Below, piece after piece: positions 26,284 to 35,269 of a DNA stretch of 64,000 bases. The notes below the pieces were generated by a model. It saw only the letters and a program-made list of their open reading frames with translations, was not told the origin of the DNA and did no database searches. This DNA comes from an uncultured Coriobacteriaceae bacterium (GTDB lineage: Bacteria > Actinomycetota > Coriobacteriia > Coriobacteriales > Atopobiaceae). The DNA lies in NCBI GenBank assembly GCA_902786015.1, contig CADAAU010000001.1, positions 62,001 to 126,000 on the forward strand. The letters run 5' to 3'. The first letter of the stretch is position 1; every line of letters begins with the position of its first letter. A program made the position numbers and the translations under genes.

Positions 26284-29190
26284 ATGGCTAAAGAATATGG
26301 AATCCTCAAGCGATTGATTCCTGCGGCCTTGTCACTTGCCTTTATGATGGCCTTCATGACACCTCTGACGGCTTATGCGCAAAACGAGGCCAACAAAGTC
26401 GTGCGCGTGGGCTGGTACGACTCTTCCTACAACACCATAGACCAGTTTGGGCGAAGGTCCGGATACGCCTACGAATACCAGCTAAAGATCGCGGCCTATT
26501 CTGGCTGGAGCTACGAGTACGTCAATGGCAGCTGGTCGGAGCTCTTGCAGATGCTGATCGATGGCAAGATTGACCTCATGAGCGACGTCTCGTACACCGA
26601 GGAACGTGCCAAGAGCATGCTGTTCCCGGACCTTCCGATGGGGTCGGAGGATTACTATGTGTTTGTTGATCCCGACAATAAGGAGGTTTCGTCCTCGGAT
26701 GCCACCACGCTCAACGGAAAGCGGGTTGGCGTCAACAAGGATAGCATTCAGGCGGACTATTATCGCGACTGGGCACGGCGCAACAAGGTGAATGCGGAGG
26801 TCGTTGAACTGACCACCTCGGAAGACGAGTCGCTGCAGATGCTCGAAGATCGCAAGATCGACGCCTATGTGACGGTCGACTCGTTCGTGAATCCAGAGCG
26901 TGCCATGCCGATGTTTATTGTCGGGTCTTCCGACTTCTTTTTCGCCGTCAACAAGAATCGTTCCGATCTTTTGGCCGATCTCAATAGCGCGTTGAGCGCA
27001 ATACAGAAGGAAAACCGCCATTTCAACCATCAGATGTTCGAGCGCTACATCAGATCCGCGGGGGCGAATGCGTTCCTTTCGACCGAGGAAACGGAGTGGC
27101 TTTCGGCGCATGGACCCATACGGGTTGGATATCAGGACAATTACCTGGCATTTTGTTCCACGGACGAGGACAGCGGAAAGCTGACGGGCGCACTCAAGGA
27201 TTATTTGGACTATGCGTCCGACTGCTTGCAGAACGCGCAACTCGCCTTCGATCCCAAGGCATATCCGACTGCAGAGGCTGCCTTGGACGCCCTGAAGTCG
27301 GGCGAGGTGGATTGCGTGTTCCCTGCCAGCTTTGGCGGCTACGACAGCGAGAAGCAAGGCATCGTCGTGACGCCGCCTCTGATGAGCACCGACATCTATG
27401 CAGTCGTGCGGCAAGCGGACATGAACAACTTCACCAACAGAGAACATGTGGTTGTGGCCGTCAATGAGGGCAACCCAAACTACGACGCCTTTCTCGTTGA
27501 CCATTTTCCGACGTGGCAGACCGTCTACTACGAGACGACGGCCGATTGCCTCAAGGCTGTCTCGGAAAACATGGCGGATTGCGTGCTCATAAGCAGCTAC
27601 CGCTACAATAACATCTCGAGACTCTGCGAACGATACCATCTGACGACCTTCCCAACAGCCGTGGGATTGGATTCGTGCTTTGCGGTGGAAAAGGGAAGCA
27701 CGGAGCTGTACGCCATATTGGCAAAAGTCGTCAACCAAGTTCCGGCCACTACCGTTAACTCAGCGCTTTCGTACTACATTTCGGAAGACGCTAAGCGAAC
27801 CTTGGGTGACTTTCTTTCCGATAACATGCTTGTTGTATTGGCAGCTGTGGCTGGCGTGATGCTCGTCATCGTTTTGGCTATGCTTCGCAGCATGCGTGCA
27901 GAGAAGCTGGCAAAGGGACTCATCTCGGCGACAGAAATCGATGCGCTGACGGGCCTTTACAACAGAGATTACTTCTTTGAGTATGCCAATCGAATACGAC
28001 GCGAGCGACCGAATGTGCCCATGGATGCCATCGTGTTGAACATCGAGCGTTTTCATTCCATAAACGCGCTCAATGGATGGGAATTCGGCGATCAAGTCCT
28101 GCGCGTTCTGGGAAACGACATCCGCATCTTTGCCACGGAGGCCGCAGGTATTGCAGGTCGCTTTGGTGCGGATCGGTTTGACATCTTTTGCCAGCACGTA
28201 GATGACTATCAGTCCGTCTATGATCGGCTGCAGGGCAAGCTTGAAGCCGTCGCGCCCAACGCAAGCATACGCCTTCGCATGGGCGTTCTGCCCGAGCAGA
28301 CGGAATTGGAACCCATCCAGATGTTCGACATGGCGCGAACTGCTTGCAGCATGGCGCGTGGGCACTTTAAGGAGCACGTAATAGTGTTCGACGAGCAAGT
28401 ACGTGAGCGGGAGTTGTTTGAGCAGCGTCTTCTTAACGACCTGCGCCGGGCTCTCGATAGCTACGAATTTGAAGTTTATTATCAGCCAAAATTCGACATT
28501 CGCGTCGATCCGCCCGTACTCGTAAGTACGGAGGCCCTCATTCGATGGAGGCATCCAGAGCTTGGCATGATCGCGCCAGACGACTTCATACCCCTGTTCG
28601 AACGAAATGGCAAGATTGAGGAAGTGGACAAATACGCTTGGGATAAGGCGGCCAGACAAGTTGCCCGTTGGCGAGCGCAGTTTGGGGTCACGATTCCGGT
28701 TTCTGTGAACCTGTCGCGGGTTGATGTGTTTGATCCGATGCTAGAAGATACTCTAGATGGTATCCTTTTGGAGAATGGCTTGGACCACGCTGCGATGAGG
28801 CTGGAGGTGACGGAGTCTGCCTACATGGAGAATGCAGATCAGTTGATTCGCGTCGTAAAGAGCCTACGCAAGAAAGGTTATACGGTAGAGATGGACGATT
28901 TTGGAAGTGGGTATTCCTCGCTGAACATGTTGTCCAGCATACCGATTGACGTTCTAAAGATGGATAGGGCGTTTATACAGAATGTTGACAACGACGAAAA
29001 GGCGGTGCAGCTGGTCGATCTGATTCTGGAAATCGCAAAGAGCTTAGATGTGCTCGTTGTCGCAGAGGGCGTGGAAACGGAGTCACAGCTGCAATTGCTC
29101 AAACGGATGGGCTGTGCAATTGTGCAAGGCTATTACTTCTCGCGTCCGCTCCATCCGTCCGACTTCGAGGCAAAGTACCTCCAAAGCTAG
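26284..29190 (+). CDS. Tandem SBP-sensor, degenerate GGDEF, EAL c-di-GMP phosphodiesterase
   Basis: A 968-residue membrane signalling protein. It has a signal peptide or first span (about 10-30) and two consecutive solute-binding-protein family 3 domains outside the cell (about 40-265 and 275-505). A membrane span lies at about 518-540. The GGDEF fold (about 555-695) carries GADRFD in its signature loop and is probably inactive. The EAL domain (about 715-965) keeps STEALIRW, VTES, DDFGSGYSS and AEGVET. The SBP domains usually bind amino acids, so extracellular nutrient sensing probably tunes c-di-GMP hydrolysis. Seventeen bases separate it from the next gene. GGGGAGG precedes the ATG. Confidence 0.85.
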   Translation: MAKEYGILKRLIPAALSLAFMMAFMTPLTAYAQNEANKVVRVGWYDSSYNTIDQFGRRSGYAYEYQLKIAAYSGWSYEYVNGSWSELLQMLIDGKIDLMSDVSYTEERAKSMLFPDLPMGSEDYYVFVDPDNKEVSSSDATTLNGKRVGVNKDSIQADYYRDWARRNKVNAEVVELTTSEDESLQMLEDRKIDAYVTVDSFVNPERAMPMFIVGSSDFFFAVNKNRSDLLADLNSALSAIQKENRHFNHQMFERYIRSAGANAFLSTEETEWLSAHGPIRVGYQDNYLAFCSTDEDSGKLTGALKDYLDYASDCLQNAQLAFDPKAYPTAEAALDALKSGEVDCVFPASFGGYDSEKQGIVVTPPLMSTDIYAVVRQADMNNFTNREHVVVAVNEGNPNYDAFLVDHFPTWQTVYYETTADCLKAVSENMADCVLISSYRYNNISRLCERYHLTTFPTAVGLDSCFAVEKGSTELYAILAKVVNQVPATTVNSALSYYISEDAKRTLGDFLSDNMLVVLAAVAGVMLVIVLAMLRSMRAEKLAKGLISATEIDALTGLYNRDYFFEYANRIRRERPNVPMDAIVLNIERFHSINALNGWEFGDQVLRVLGNDIRIFATEAAGIAGRFGADRFDIFCQHVDDYQSVYDRLQGKLEAVAPNASIRLRMGVLPEQTELEPIQMFDMARTACSMARGHFKEHVIVFDEQVRERELFEQRLLNDLRRALDSYEFEVYYQPKFDIRVDPPVLVSTEALIRWRHPELGMIAPDDFIPLFERNGKIEEVDKYAWDKAARQVARWRAQFGVTIPVSVNLSRVDVFDPMLEDTLDGILLENGLDHAAMRLEVTESAYMENADQLIRVVKSLRKKGYTVEMDDFGSGYSSLNMLSSIPIDVLKMDRAFIQNVDNDEKAVQLVDLILEIAKSLDVLVVAEGVETESQLQLLKRMGCAIVQGYYFSRPLHPSDFEAKYLQS

Positions 29191-29206
29191 GGATGGTGAC
29201 GTACGG

Positions 29207-30826
29207 ATGCGCTCGATTCGCACAAGGATGACCCTGCTCACGGTATGCATGATTGTGATCACCGTGACAAGTATGGCACTGCTCAGCGTGTTCTTTATTC
29301 GCAATACCGAGAAACAGAAGTCCAACCAGCTGCTTTTGTTGCTATGTGAGACCGGCGAAAGAAACCTCGATTACTACTTCAATAGCGTTCAAAAGTCGGT
29401 GAGCAAGGTCGCGTCTTTCGTTGAGTCCGATATGGATGGCTTGGAGGACGAGCAGCTTGCACGTCATATGGAGCGCGTAAGAAAGCAGTTCGACGTCATG
29501 GCCTCAAAGACGAACGGAGTTCTTACCTATTACTACCGTATCGACCCAGATGTCTCCAAAAGCGTCAAAGGATTTTGGTACACCAATCTCGATGGTGAGG
29601 GTTTCGTCGAGCATGAGGTGACCGATATTTCGCGTTACGATACAAAAGACACATCCAAACTGGTGTGGTTTACTGTTCCCAAGTACGAAGGGGAGCCGGT
29701 TTGGCTGTCGCCCTACATGACGGATAACCTCGATAAACGCGTAATTTCCTATAACGTTCCCATCTATTGGCGCGGTGAGTTCGTTGGTGTGGTGGGAATC
29801 GAGATTGACTACTCCACCATGGCGGAACAAGTGGAAAGCATCCGTCTGTACAACAACGGATATGCGTTCTTGAGCGATGCGGAGGGCTGTCTTTTCTTTC
29901 ATCCGAGGATTGACGTTAGCCAGTATCCCGAGGGCGAGGCCCCCGTGCTTCCCATTGAGGCGACAAACAAAAGTACGTTTGTCCAATACACCTATGATGG
30001 AGTCGAGAAGATTGCGGCGTGGTTGCCGCTCAGCAATGGGATGCGCCTCAACGTCACAGTGCCGGTATCAGAGACGGAAGGTGACTGGCAGAAGCTTGTT
30101 TGGAATACTCTGATTTACGCCACAATCGTTCTGTTGGCATCGAGTGCGTTTACCATGCTCTATGCCAAGCGTATAACAGGACCTCTTGAGGAGTTGACCG
30201 AGGCTGCTGACCAAATTGATAGGGGTAATTACGACATTGAGCTGAACTACGAGCGAGACGATGAGGTCGGTCGACTTACCAGTACCTTTAAACGCCTTGC
30301 GGGCCATATGAGGGATCATATTACGGAGTTGAATAAGCGCGCGTATGTGGACTCGCTTACCCACGTTCGCAACAAGGGTGCCTATTCCAGATATATAGAA
30401 GGCATTCAAGAGAGAATAGATAGAAAGAACGATGAGGTAGTCTTTGCTGTTGGTATGTTTGACTGCGATAACCTCAAGTATATAAATGACAGATATGGTC
30501 ACGAGAAGGGTGACGTGTATCTGATGACGGCCTGCCGCTTGATTTGCCGCGTGTTTCAGCACAGCCCCGTCTTTAGGTTGGGTGGCGATGAATTCTGCGT
30601 CATTCTTCAAAACGAGGACTTTCAGAACAAGGATGCTCTATCCCAGCAGTTCTTTGATGCGATGGTTGAGATTAGCTCTTCCGCAGAAACAGAATGGGAA
30701 GAAGTTCATGTCGCCATGGGAATCTCGTCGTATGACAAACAGACTGATCACAACGTGAATGATGTAGTGCGCCGTGCGGATGAACTCATGTACGAGAACA
30801 AACGAATGAGGAAGCGGGGGAGATAG
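29207..30826 (+). CDS. dCache-HAMP diguanylate cyclase
   Basis: A 539-residue transmembrane sensor enzyme. It has an N-terminal span (about 8-30), an extracellular dCache-like domain (about 35-300, with WYTNLDGEGF-like and VGIEIDYSTM segments), a second span (about 305-325), a HAMP linker (ITGPLEELTEAADQI) and a GGDEF domain (about 385-539). The catalytic signature RLGGDEFCV is intact, so it should make c-di-GMP from GTP. It sits between two SBP-sensor paralogs, 17 bases after the phosphodiesterase and 4 before the sensor gene, strongly suggesting one operon. Confidence 0.88.
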   Translation: MRSIRTRMTLLTVCMIVITVTSMALLSVFFIRNTEKQKSNQLLLLLCETGERNLDYYFNSVQKSVSKVASFVESDMDGLEDEQLARHMERVRKQFDVMASKTNGVLTYYYRIDPDVSKSVKGFWYTNLDGEGFVEHEVTDISRYDTKDTSKLVWFTVPKYEGEPVWLSPYMTDNLDKRVISYNVPIYWRGEFVGVVGIEIDYSTMAEQVESIRLYNNGYAFLSDAEGCLFFHPRIDVSQYPEGEAPVLPIEATNKSTFVQYTYDGVEKIAAWLPLSNGMRLNVTVPVSETEGDWQKLVWNTLIYATIVLLASSAFTMLYAKRITGPLEELTEAADQIDRGNYDIELNYERDDEVGRLTSTFKRLAGHMRDHITELNKRAYVDSLTHVRNKGAYSRYIEGIQERIDRKNDEVVFAVGMFDCDNLKYINDRYGHEKGDVYLMTACRLICRVFQHSPVFRLGGDEFCVILQNEDFQNKDALSQQFFDAMVEISSSAETEWEEVHVAMGISSYDKQTDHNVNDVVRRADELMYENKRMRKRGR

Positions 30827-30830
30827 AAAG

Positions 30831-32831
30831 ATGTGTCTGCCCATACGGATTCGAGGCGTCCGGGACAGGGTGCTTCTGCTTTTTCTGAGTTTGCTAGTTA
30901 CTCTTGTTCTGCCGTCTGTCGCGAACGCGCAGGAATCGGGAGAAATCGTTCGTGTGGGTTGGTTTGATTCGCCATTCAACATGAGAGATGATCTTGAGCG
31001 GCGGTCTGGCTACGCCTATGACTATCAGCAAAAGATTGCGGCGTATACCGGTTGGAAGTATGAGTACGTGGAGGGCAGTTGGCCGGAGTTGCTCCAGATG
31101 CTGGAGGATGGCAAGATTGACCTCCTGAGTGACGTCTCTTATACAGACGAGCGCGCGGAACGCATACTATACTCCTCGATTCCCATGGGTGCAGAGGAGT
31201 ATTATCTTTTTGCCGCACCAGGACACCAACAATTCGCTCCCGATGACTATGCCATGTTCAACGGCAAGAAGATTGGGGCAAACAAGGGAAGCGTTCAGAT
31301 TGGTTACTTTAACGATTGGGCCAATGACAATGGCGTCAAGGCGGAAATCGTGGAGCTGACGGGCTCGGAGGAAGACAATCTAAACCAGCTCGTTCGAGGT
31401 GATATCGACCTGTATTTGGCAGTGGATGGCTTCTTTGACAAAGGTGCATGCGTTCCGATTTGCAGGGTCGGTATCTCCGACTTCTACTTTGCCGTAAGCA
31501 AGTCTCGTCCAGAGCTTCTGAAAGGGCTCAATACCGCGATGAACAGAATTCAGGACGAGAACCAATACTACGACGAGCAGCTCTATGCCAAATACCTGCA
31601 GACTTCCAGCGTAAACAACTATCTGAGCGCTTCCGAAACAGAATGGCTTGATGAGCACGGTGCAATTCGAGTGGGATATCAGGACAATTACCTTGCGTTT
31701 TGTGCCAAGGATCCGGAAACGGGAGAACTGATAGGAGCTCTGCGGGAATGCTTGGATGTAGCATCCAGCAACATCGTAAATGACGATTTAGAGTTTGAAC
31801 CCATCAGTTACCCCAGCTCTGCTGCCGCGATAGAGGCGATGAAAAAAGGTGAGGTGGACTGTGTCTTCCCCGCCAACTTCACTCCTTACGATGGTGAGGT
31901 TCTTAATGTCTTTATGACACCTGCTCTCATGCGTACCGACATGTCTGCAGTGATTCGAAAGGCAGACCAAAAGAGCTTCGCCGAGAAGGATTGGGTGGCG
32001 GTTGCGGTCAATGCGGGTAACCCCAACTACGACATGTTCTTGTTGGACCATTTTCCCGATTGGCAGGTGATCTACTTTGACGATACACAAGCGTGCCTGA
32101 AGGCCGTTGCAGAAGGACAGGCAGACTGCCTGCTCATCAGTAACTATCGGTACAGCAATATCGCAAGCCAATGCGAGAAGTTGGGGCTGACGACTAGGTC
32201 GACGGGCGTGGAGATGGACTACTGTTTTGCGGTCAACAGGGAAGACACGATTCTATACTCGATTTTGTCTAAGGTCACGTCCATTGTGCCGACATCAACC
32301 ATTAACGCTTCTTTAGCGCAATACTACACGGAGGATGCCAGAGTCGGCATATTTGATTCTTTGAGCCAGATCCTTTTGGGCATTGTGGTCTGCGCACTCG
32401 CTATTGCGGCAATCGTGGTTTTGGTCGTGCTGCTTCGCGGTGTTCGGTCCGAGAGAAAAGGCGGTAAGGGTCGACGGCCAGAGCCGTCGAAGAAGGACTT
32501 TGTCCTTTTTGATGATGTTCCGTTTTCCTATAGTGTCTACCGTGTGATACATGTGGAGCACAGCAAGCTGTATGACGCAGAGATCGTCTATGCAAATCAC
32601 AAGTTCGCTCAGATCGGCGGCCTTCAGCTGGAAGCGACGGTCGGTCATCGTGTGCGGGAGCTGTTTCCCTACATCGAAGAGGAGTGGTTTTCGGCTGCCA
32701 GACGTGCTGCTTTGGATGGTGAACCGCAGGAATTCGATTACCGTGATCCGCTTAGCGGGAAGACATTCAGCTATACGGCCCAGCAGGTCGTCTGCCCTGG
32801 ATACTGTGCAGTCACGTATCAGGAAAAGTAA
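30831..32831 (+). CDS. Tandem SBP-sensor membrane protein with C-terminal PAS, no enzymatic output
   Basis: A 666-residue paralog of the phosphodiesterase two genes upstream over its first ~540 residues: signal peptide, two SBP family 3 domains and one membrane span at about 520-545. Instead of GGDEF-EAL it ends with a PAS-like domain (about 560-666) akin to the last domain of the 5327-8233 protein (PFSYSVYRV and GYCAVTYQE). No kinase, cyclase or phosphodiesterase motif is visible. It may report ligand to a partner through PAS contacts. AGGAAGCGGGGGAGAT precedes the ATG. Confidence 0.8.
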   Translation: MCLPIRIRGVRDRVLLLFLSLLVTLVLPSVANAQESGEIVRVGWFDSPFNMRDDLERRSGYAYDYQQKIAAYTGWKYEYVEGSWPELLQMLEDGKIDLLSDVSYTDERAERILYSSIPMGAEEYYLFAAPGHQQFAPDDYAMFNGKKIGANKGSVQIGYFNDWANDNGVKAEIVELTGSEEDNLNQLVRGDIDLYLAVDGFFDKGACVPICRVGISDFYFAVSKSRPELLKGLNTAMNRIQDENQYYDEQLYAKYLQTSSVNNYLSASETEWLDEHGAIRVGYQDNYLAFCAKDPETGELIGALRECLDVASSNIVNDDLEFEPISYPSSAAAIEAMKKGEVDCVFPANFTPYDGEVLNVFMTPALMRTDMSAVIRKADQKSFAEKDWVAVAVNAGNPNYDMFLLDHFPDWQVIYFDDTQACLKAVAEGQADCLLISNYRYSNIASQCEKLGLTTRSTGVEMDYCFAVNREDTILYSILSKVTSIVPTSTINASLAQYYTEDARVGIFDSLSQILLGIVVCALAIAAIVVLVVLLRGVRSERKGGKGRRPEPSKKDFVLFDDVPFSYSVYRVIHVEHSKLYDAEIVYANHKFAQIGGLQLEATVGHRVRELFPYIEEEWFSAARRAALDGEPQEFDYRDPLSGKTFSYTAQQVVCPGYCAVTYQEK

Positions 32832-32869
32832 CCGGCCGGCGCGTATCGCGAAAAAAGTCAAAAAACCTC

Positions 32870-32897
32870 TTGACACAATTCTGTGGTTTGGTATTAT
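32870..32897 (+). promoter_or_regulatory. tRNA-Phe promoter
   Basis: TTGACA (32870-32875) and TATTAT (32892-32897) are separated by 16 bases. This places a sigma-70-type promoter just upstream of the tRNA. Confidence 0.8.
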
Positions 32898-32919
32898 AAA
32901 CGAGCTTGAAAGAGCACAG

Positions 32920-32995
32920 GGCTGGGTAGCTCAGTTGGTAGAGCAGGGGACTGAAAATCCCTGTGTCAGGGGTTCGACTCCCTTCCCAGCCACCA
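32920..32995 (+). tRNA. tRNA-Phe (GAA)
   Basis: A 76-nt cloverleaf including the encoded CCA. The acceptor stem is GGCTGGG with CCCAGCC, the D arm contains AGCTCAGTTGG, the anticodon GAA lies within CTGAAAATC, and the T loop contains GGTTCGA. The last 21 bases plus 5 more recur at 33139-33164. Confidence 0.97.
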
Positions 32996-33006
32996 GGTAA
33001 TTAATC

Positions 33007-33030
33007 GCGTCCCTTAAGGGACGCTTTTTT
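33007..33030 (+). terminator. tRNA-Phe terminator
   Basis: GCGTCCCTT pairs with AAGGGACGC and is followed by six T. Confidence 0.85.
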
Positions 33031-33047
33031 GTTCGGGGACATCCCAT

Positions 33048-33164
33048 GGAGTCGAACCCGCGAGGGCGCGACGCGTGAGCGTCGCGGGTCGAGGGGCGCG
33101 AGCCCCGAGGCCAAGGAGCCTTGCCGAAGGCAAGGCGGCGACTCCCTTCCCAGCCACCAGGTAA
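33048..33164 (+). repeat. Structured element with GNRA-loop hairpins ending in a copy of the tRNA-Phe 3' end
   Basis: GGAGTCG (33048-33054) can pair with CGACTCC (33139-33145). Inside lie four consecutive hairpins: CCC-GCGA-GGG (33057-33066), an 8-bp stem with GTGA loop (33067-33086), a 5-bp stem with GCGA loop (33093-33106) and an 8-bp stem with GAA loop (33118-33136). The last 26 bases (33139-33164) are identical to 32975-33000, the tRNA-Phe 3' end and flank. It could be a tRNA-linked repeat, a relic of integration or an RNA element. Confidence 0.7.
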
Positions 33165-33267
33165 AATACGAGGTCAACCGCTAAAATGGTTGACCTAACG
33201 ATCGGCACACATCCACTTTGTTGCCCATGTGCAGACAACCTCTCGTGATGCCTGCAAAGCTGCGTCT

Positions 33268-33591
33268 TTACGAGTCGTGTACCTTCTTGGCTGCGGACGC
33301 GGCACCCATCAGAGTTCCCATGACCCTTGTGCGCTTGATGATGCCTGCAGAACTCATTTGAGTGTTGAACTCTTCGATTATGTCCTTCTCAAAGAACTTG
33401 TGACCCATAAGACGGGCTCCCGCATTAAGCCACTTGGGTATTGCGTCAGGATTTCCTCTCTCGGGCTCGAATCCATAGCAATAGACAAGAACCTGCCGCC
33501 TAAACTCCTTGTCGTCAATGATATTTGCGACGAATTCGTGGGCCGTCATCTTTGCCTTTTGTGTATTGTTCGACTTCTTTCGTTTTGCCAT
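33268..33591 (-). CDS. Small conserved-looking protein of unknown function
   Basis: A 107-residue soluble protein that matched no family I know. It starts with a basic segment (MAKRKKSNN), then a region with an IIDDKEFRRQVLVYCYGFEP stretch and a Gly/Ala/Ser-containing tail. The start at 33591 was chosen because a GGAGAC site lies upstream and the longer frame runs antiparallel inside the diguanylate cyclase coding region. The two genes are on the same strand, 52 bases apart, so this one may be co-transcribed after the cyclase. Confidence 0.6.
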   Translation of the reverse strand: MAKRKKSNNTQKAKMTAHEFVANIIDDKEFRRQVLVYCYGFEPERGNPDAIPKWLNAGARLMGHKFFEKDIIEEFNTQMSSAGIIKRTRVMGTLMGAASAAKKVHDS

Positions 33592-33643
33592 CAGTTGGGT
33601 CTCCGTAATCGTATTGTCCGCAAGTGGCGCCAAATTGGAAATA

Positions 33644-35041
33644 CTACGCCTTTGTTTGCTCCGCAAACGCGAAACCGTCGCGGCCATTGCGCTTGACTTG
33701 GTACAACGCTCCGTCTGCCAACTGGAAGAGCTTGTCGTCGGCGCATCCTTCGTAGCCAAAAGCTATGCCCACAGAAATGGTGGCAGCCGGAAGGCCGTTG
33801 GACGTGTCCTTAAGGAACGCGGCGACCTTCTGGATCCTTTGGGCCACGACATCCTCGAGTCCGAGATATGCGTTCGTCATGATGACGGCAAACTCGTCAC
33901 CACCGATGCGGCAGATGTAGTCAGTTGACTTGAACGACCCATAGAGTGTCGCGGCGACCTCAATGAGGATGGCATCACCCATATCGTGTCCGTGCTCGTC
34001 GTTGAACTGCTTGAAGTTGTCGATGTCAACGAGGATGAGCGCGGAGTTCTCTTTATGACGCGTGAGAAGCTCGTCAAAGGACCCGCGATTCAACACGCCC
34101 GTCAGCGCGTCATTGTGTGCCTCGAACGTCAAGGACTCCTCGCGCTCGTGGTTTTCTGCAAACATTTCGTTGTATGCGATAGTTAGATGGTGCAGCTCTC
34201 GGGCACCGCCAAGCTGAAGCGGTTCGTCTTCGCGGATGCTCTTCTCGTAGAGCGCGATGGGCCAGAGCAGCAGGAGCGAGGTCGAGGTAACGACGAACAA
34301 GAGCACCAATAGCAGGAGCAAGATGCTCATTCGCAAGAAAACAAGGAGCCTGGAAAGGCGCGCGTTTTCGAAAGACAGGTTACTTTGGAGTGTGTCGACA
34401 AGAAGGAGCGAACTATTTTGCATGTGTTCGCGAATCTCGAACTTGATTTGAGCATATTCCGAGTTAGAAAGCAGCTCGCTGGCGAGTTTCTCCTTCTCCT
34501 TGGCGGGGAGTCCCTTTTCGGATTCCTTCAGAGGTGCATTCGCCACCGAATCTGGAATGTTGTCCATGCCGAGGGCATCGGCCTTGAGGCGCAACGCGCG
34601 CAACTCGGTTTGGGACAGGTCGTCGGACCGTGACCGTGCTTTCTCGAGCGCTGCGATGGCCTCAGTGTTTGCAGCGAGGTCATGGAGCGTTTGGAGAGCT
34701 TTGCCCCGATGATCGCTTGACTGGACCTCGTTGAGGTAGTTCTCCATGTGGGCTCGCTTGCCCGTTGCGACGAACTGACGTGATTCCGAGGTCAAAAGAT
34801 CGGAGGTCAGCTGCAGCTCGTCTACGGCATTCTGACAGCTTTGATATGCCTTGTTCATTTGGTTGATGCATTCTTGAGTGTCGAGCGCCATTCTAAGTAT
34901 GACCATGGTCACAACGGTGAGGATTATTGCGAGAACAAGCGAACAAGTATTGATGGTCCGCATTCGAGGAGGCGCATGGCGCGTGGCAGCAAAAAGCTTC
35001 CGCGCTATGCGGTCATGTAGATTGGAGTTATGTTCCCGCAT
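33644..35041 (-). CDS. Membrane-bound diguanylate cyclase
   Basis: A 465-residue enzyme. It has an N-terminal span (about 30-50), a mostly helical extracellular region (about 52-225), a second span (about 235-262) with a short HAMP-like linker, and a GGDEF domain (about 305-460). The signature CRIGGDEFAVIM is intact, and LVDIDNFKQFNDEHGHDMGD matches the metal/GTP region. It should make c-di-GMP in response to an unknown external or membrane signal; the helical ectodomain resembles four-helix-bundle sensors. GAGGAGAGG precedes the ATG. Confidence 0.88.
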   Translation of the reverse strand: MREHNSNLHDRIARKLFAATRHAPPRMRTINTCSLVLAIILTVVTMVILRMALDTQECINQMNKAYQSCQNAVDELQLTSDLLTSESRQFVATGKRAHMENYLNEVQSSDHRGKALQTLHDLAANTEAIAALEKARSRSDDLSQTELRALRLKADALGMDNIPDSVANAPLKESEKGLPAKEKEKLASELLSNSEYAQIKFEIREHMQNSSLLLVDTLQSNLSFENARLSRLLVFLRMSILLLLLVLLFVVTSTSLLLLWPIALYEKSIREDEPLQLGGARELHHLTIAYNEMFAENHEREESLTFEAHNDALTGVLNRGSFDELLTRHKENSALILVDIDNFKQFNDEHGHDMGDAILIEVAATLYGSFKSTDYICRIGGDEFAVIMTNAYLGLEDVVAQRIQKVAAFLKDTSNGLPAATISVGIAFGYEGCADDKLFQLADGALYQVKRNGRDGFAFAEQTKA

Positions 35042-35210
35042 GGCCTCTCCTCATGCGATAGGTACATGAACACTACTAACATAATCGTCTTTTTTGAGTG
35101 GGCTTAAGGGCGAACGCATCGGCCGCCGTTCATATCCGTTCGCTAAAAGTCAGTTGTGTTAGCAACGATGGTGACGAACGAATGCTGGTGCGTGGTGTCC
35201 AAACTCAACT

Positions 35211-35239
35211 TTAGACAGTTGGCATTCGTCGGATACAAT
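35211..35239 (+). promoter_or_regulatory. Promoter of the Ldh-family dehydrogenase gene
   Basis: TTAGAC (35211-35216) and TACAAT (35234-35239) are 17 bases apart, 31 bases before the start codon. Confidence 0.55.
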
Positions 35240-35269
35240 ATACCTTCACGGCATTGAAGGAGGTTTATC

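Noticed and set aside
26482-27738. 418-codon frame opposite the SBP-EAL gene
   Set aside because: A shadow of the real gene with no recognisable motif.
32975-33164. Active integrated element bounded by att sites
   Set aside because: Only about 140 bases lie between the two tRNA ends and no integrase is encoded in the window; at most a relic.
33014-33238. 74-codon frame across the GNRA element
   Set aside because: It is antisense to the structured repeat and tRNA-like copy, with no support as a protein.
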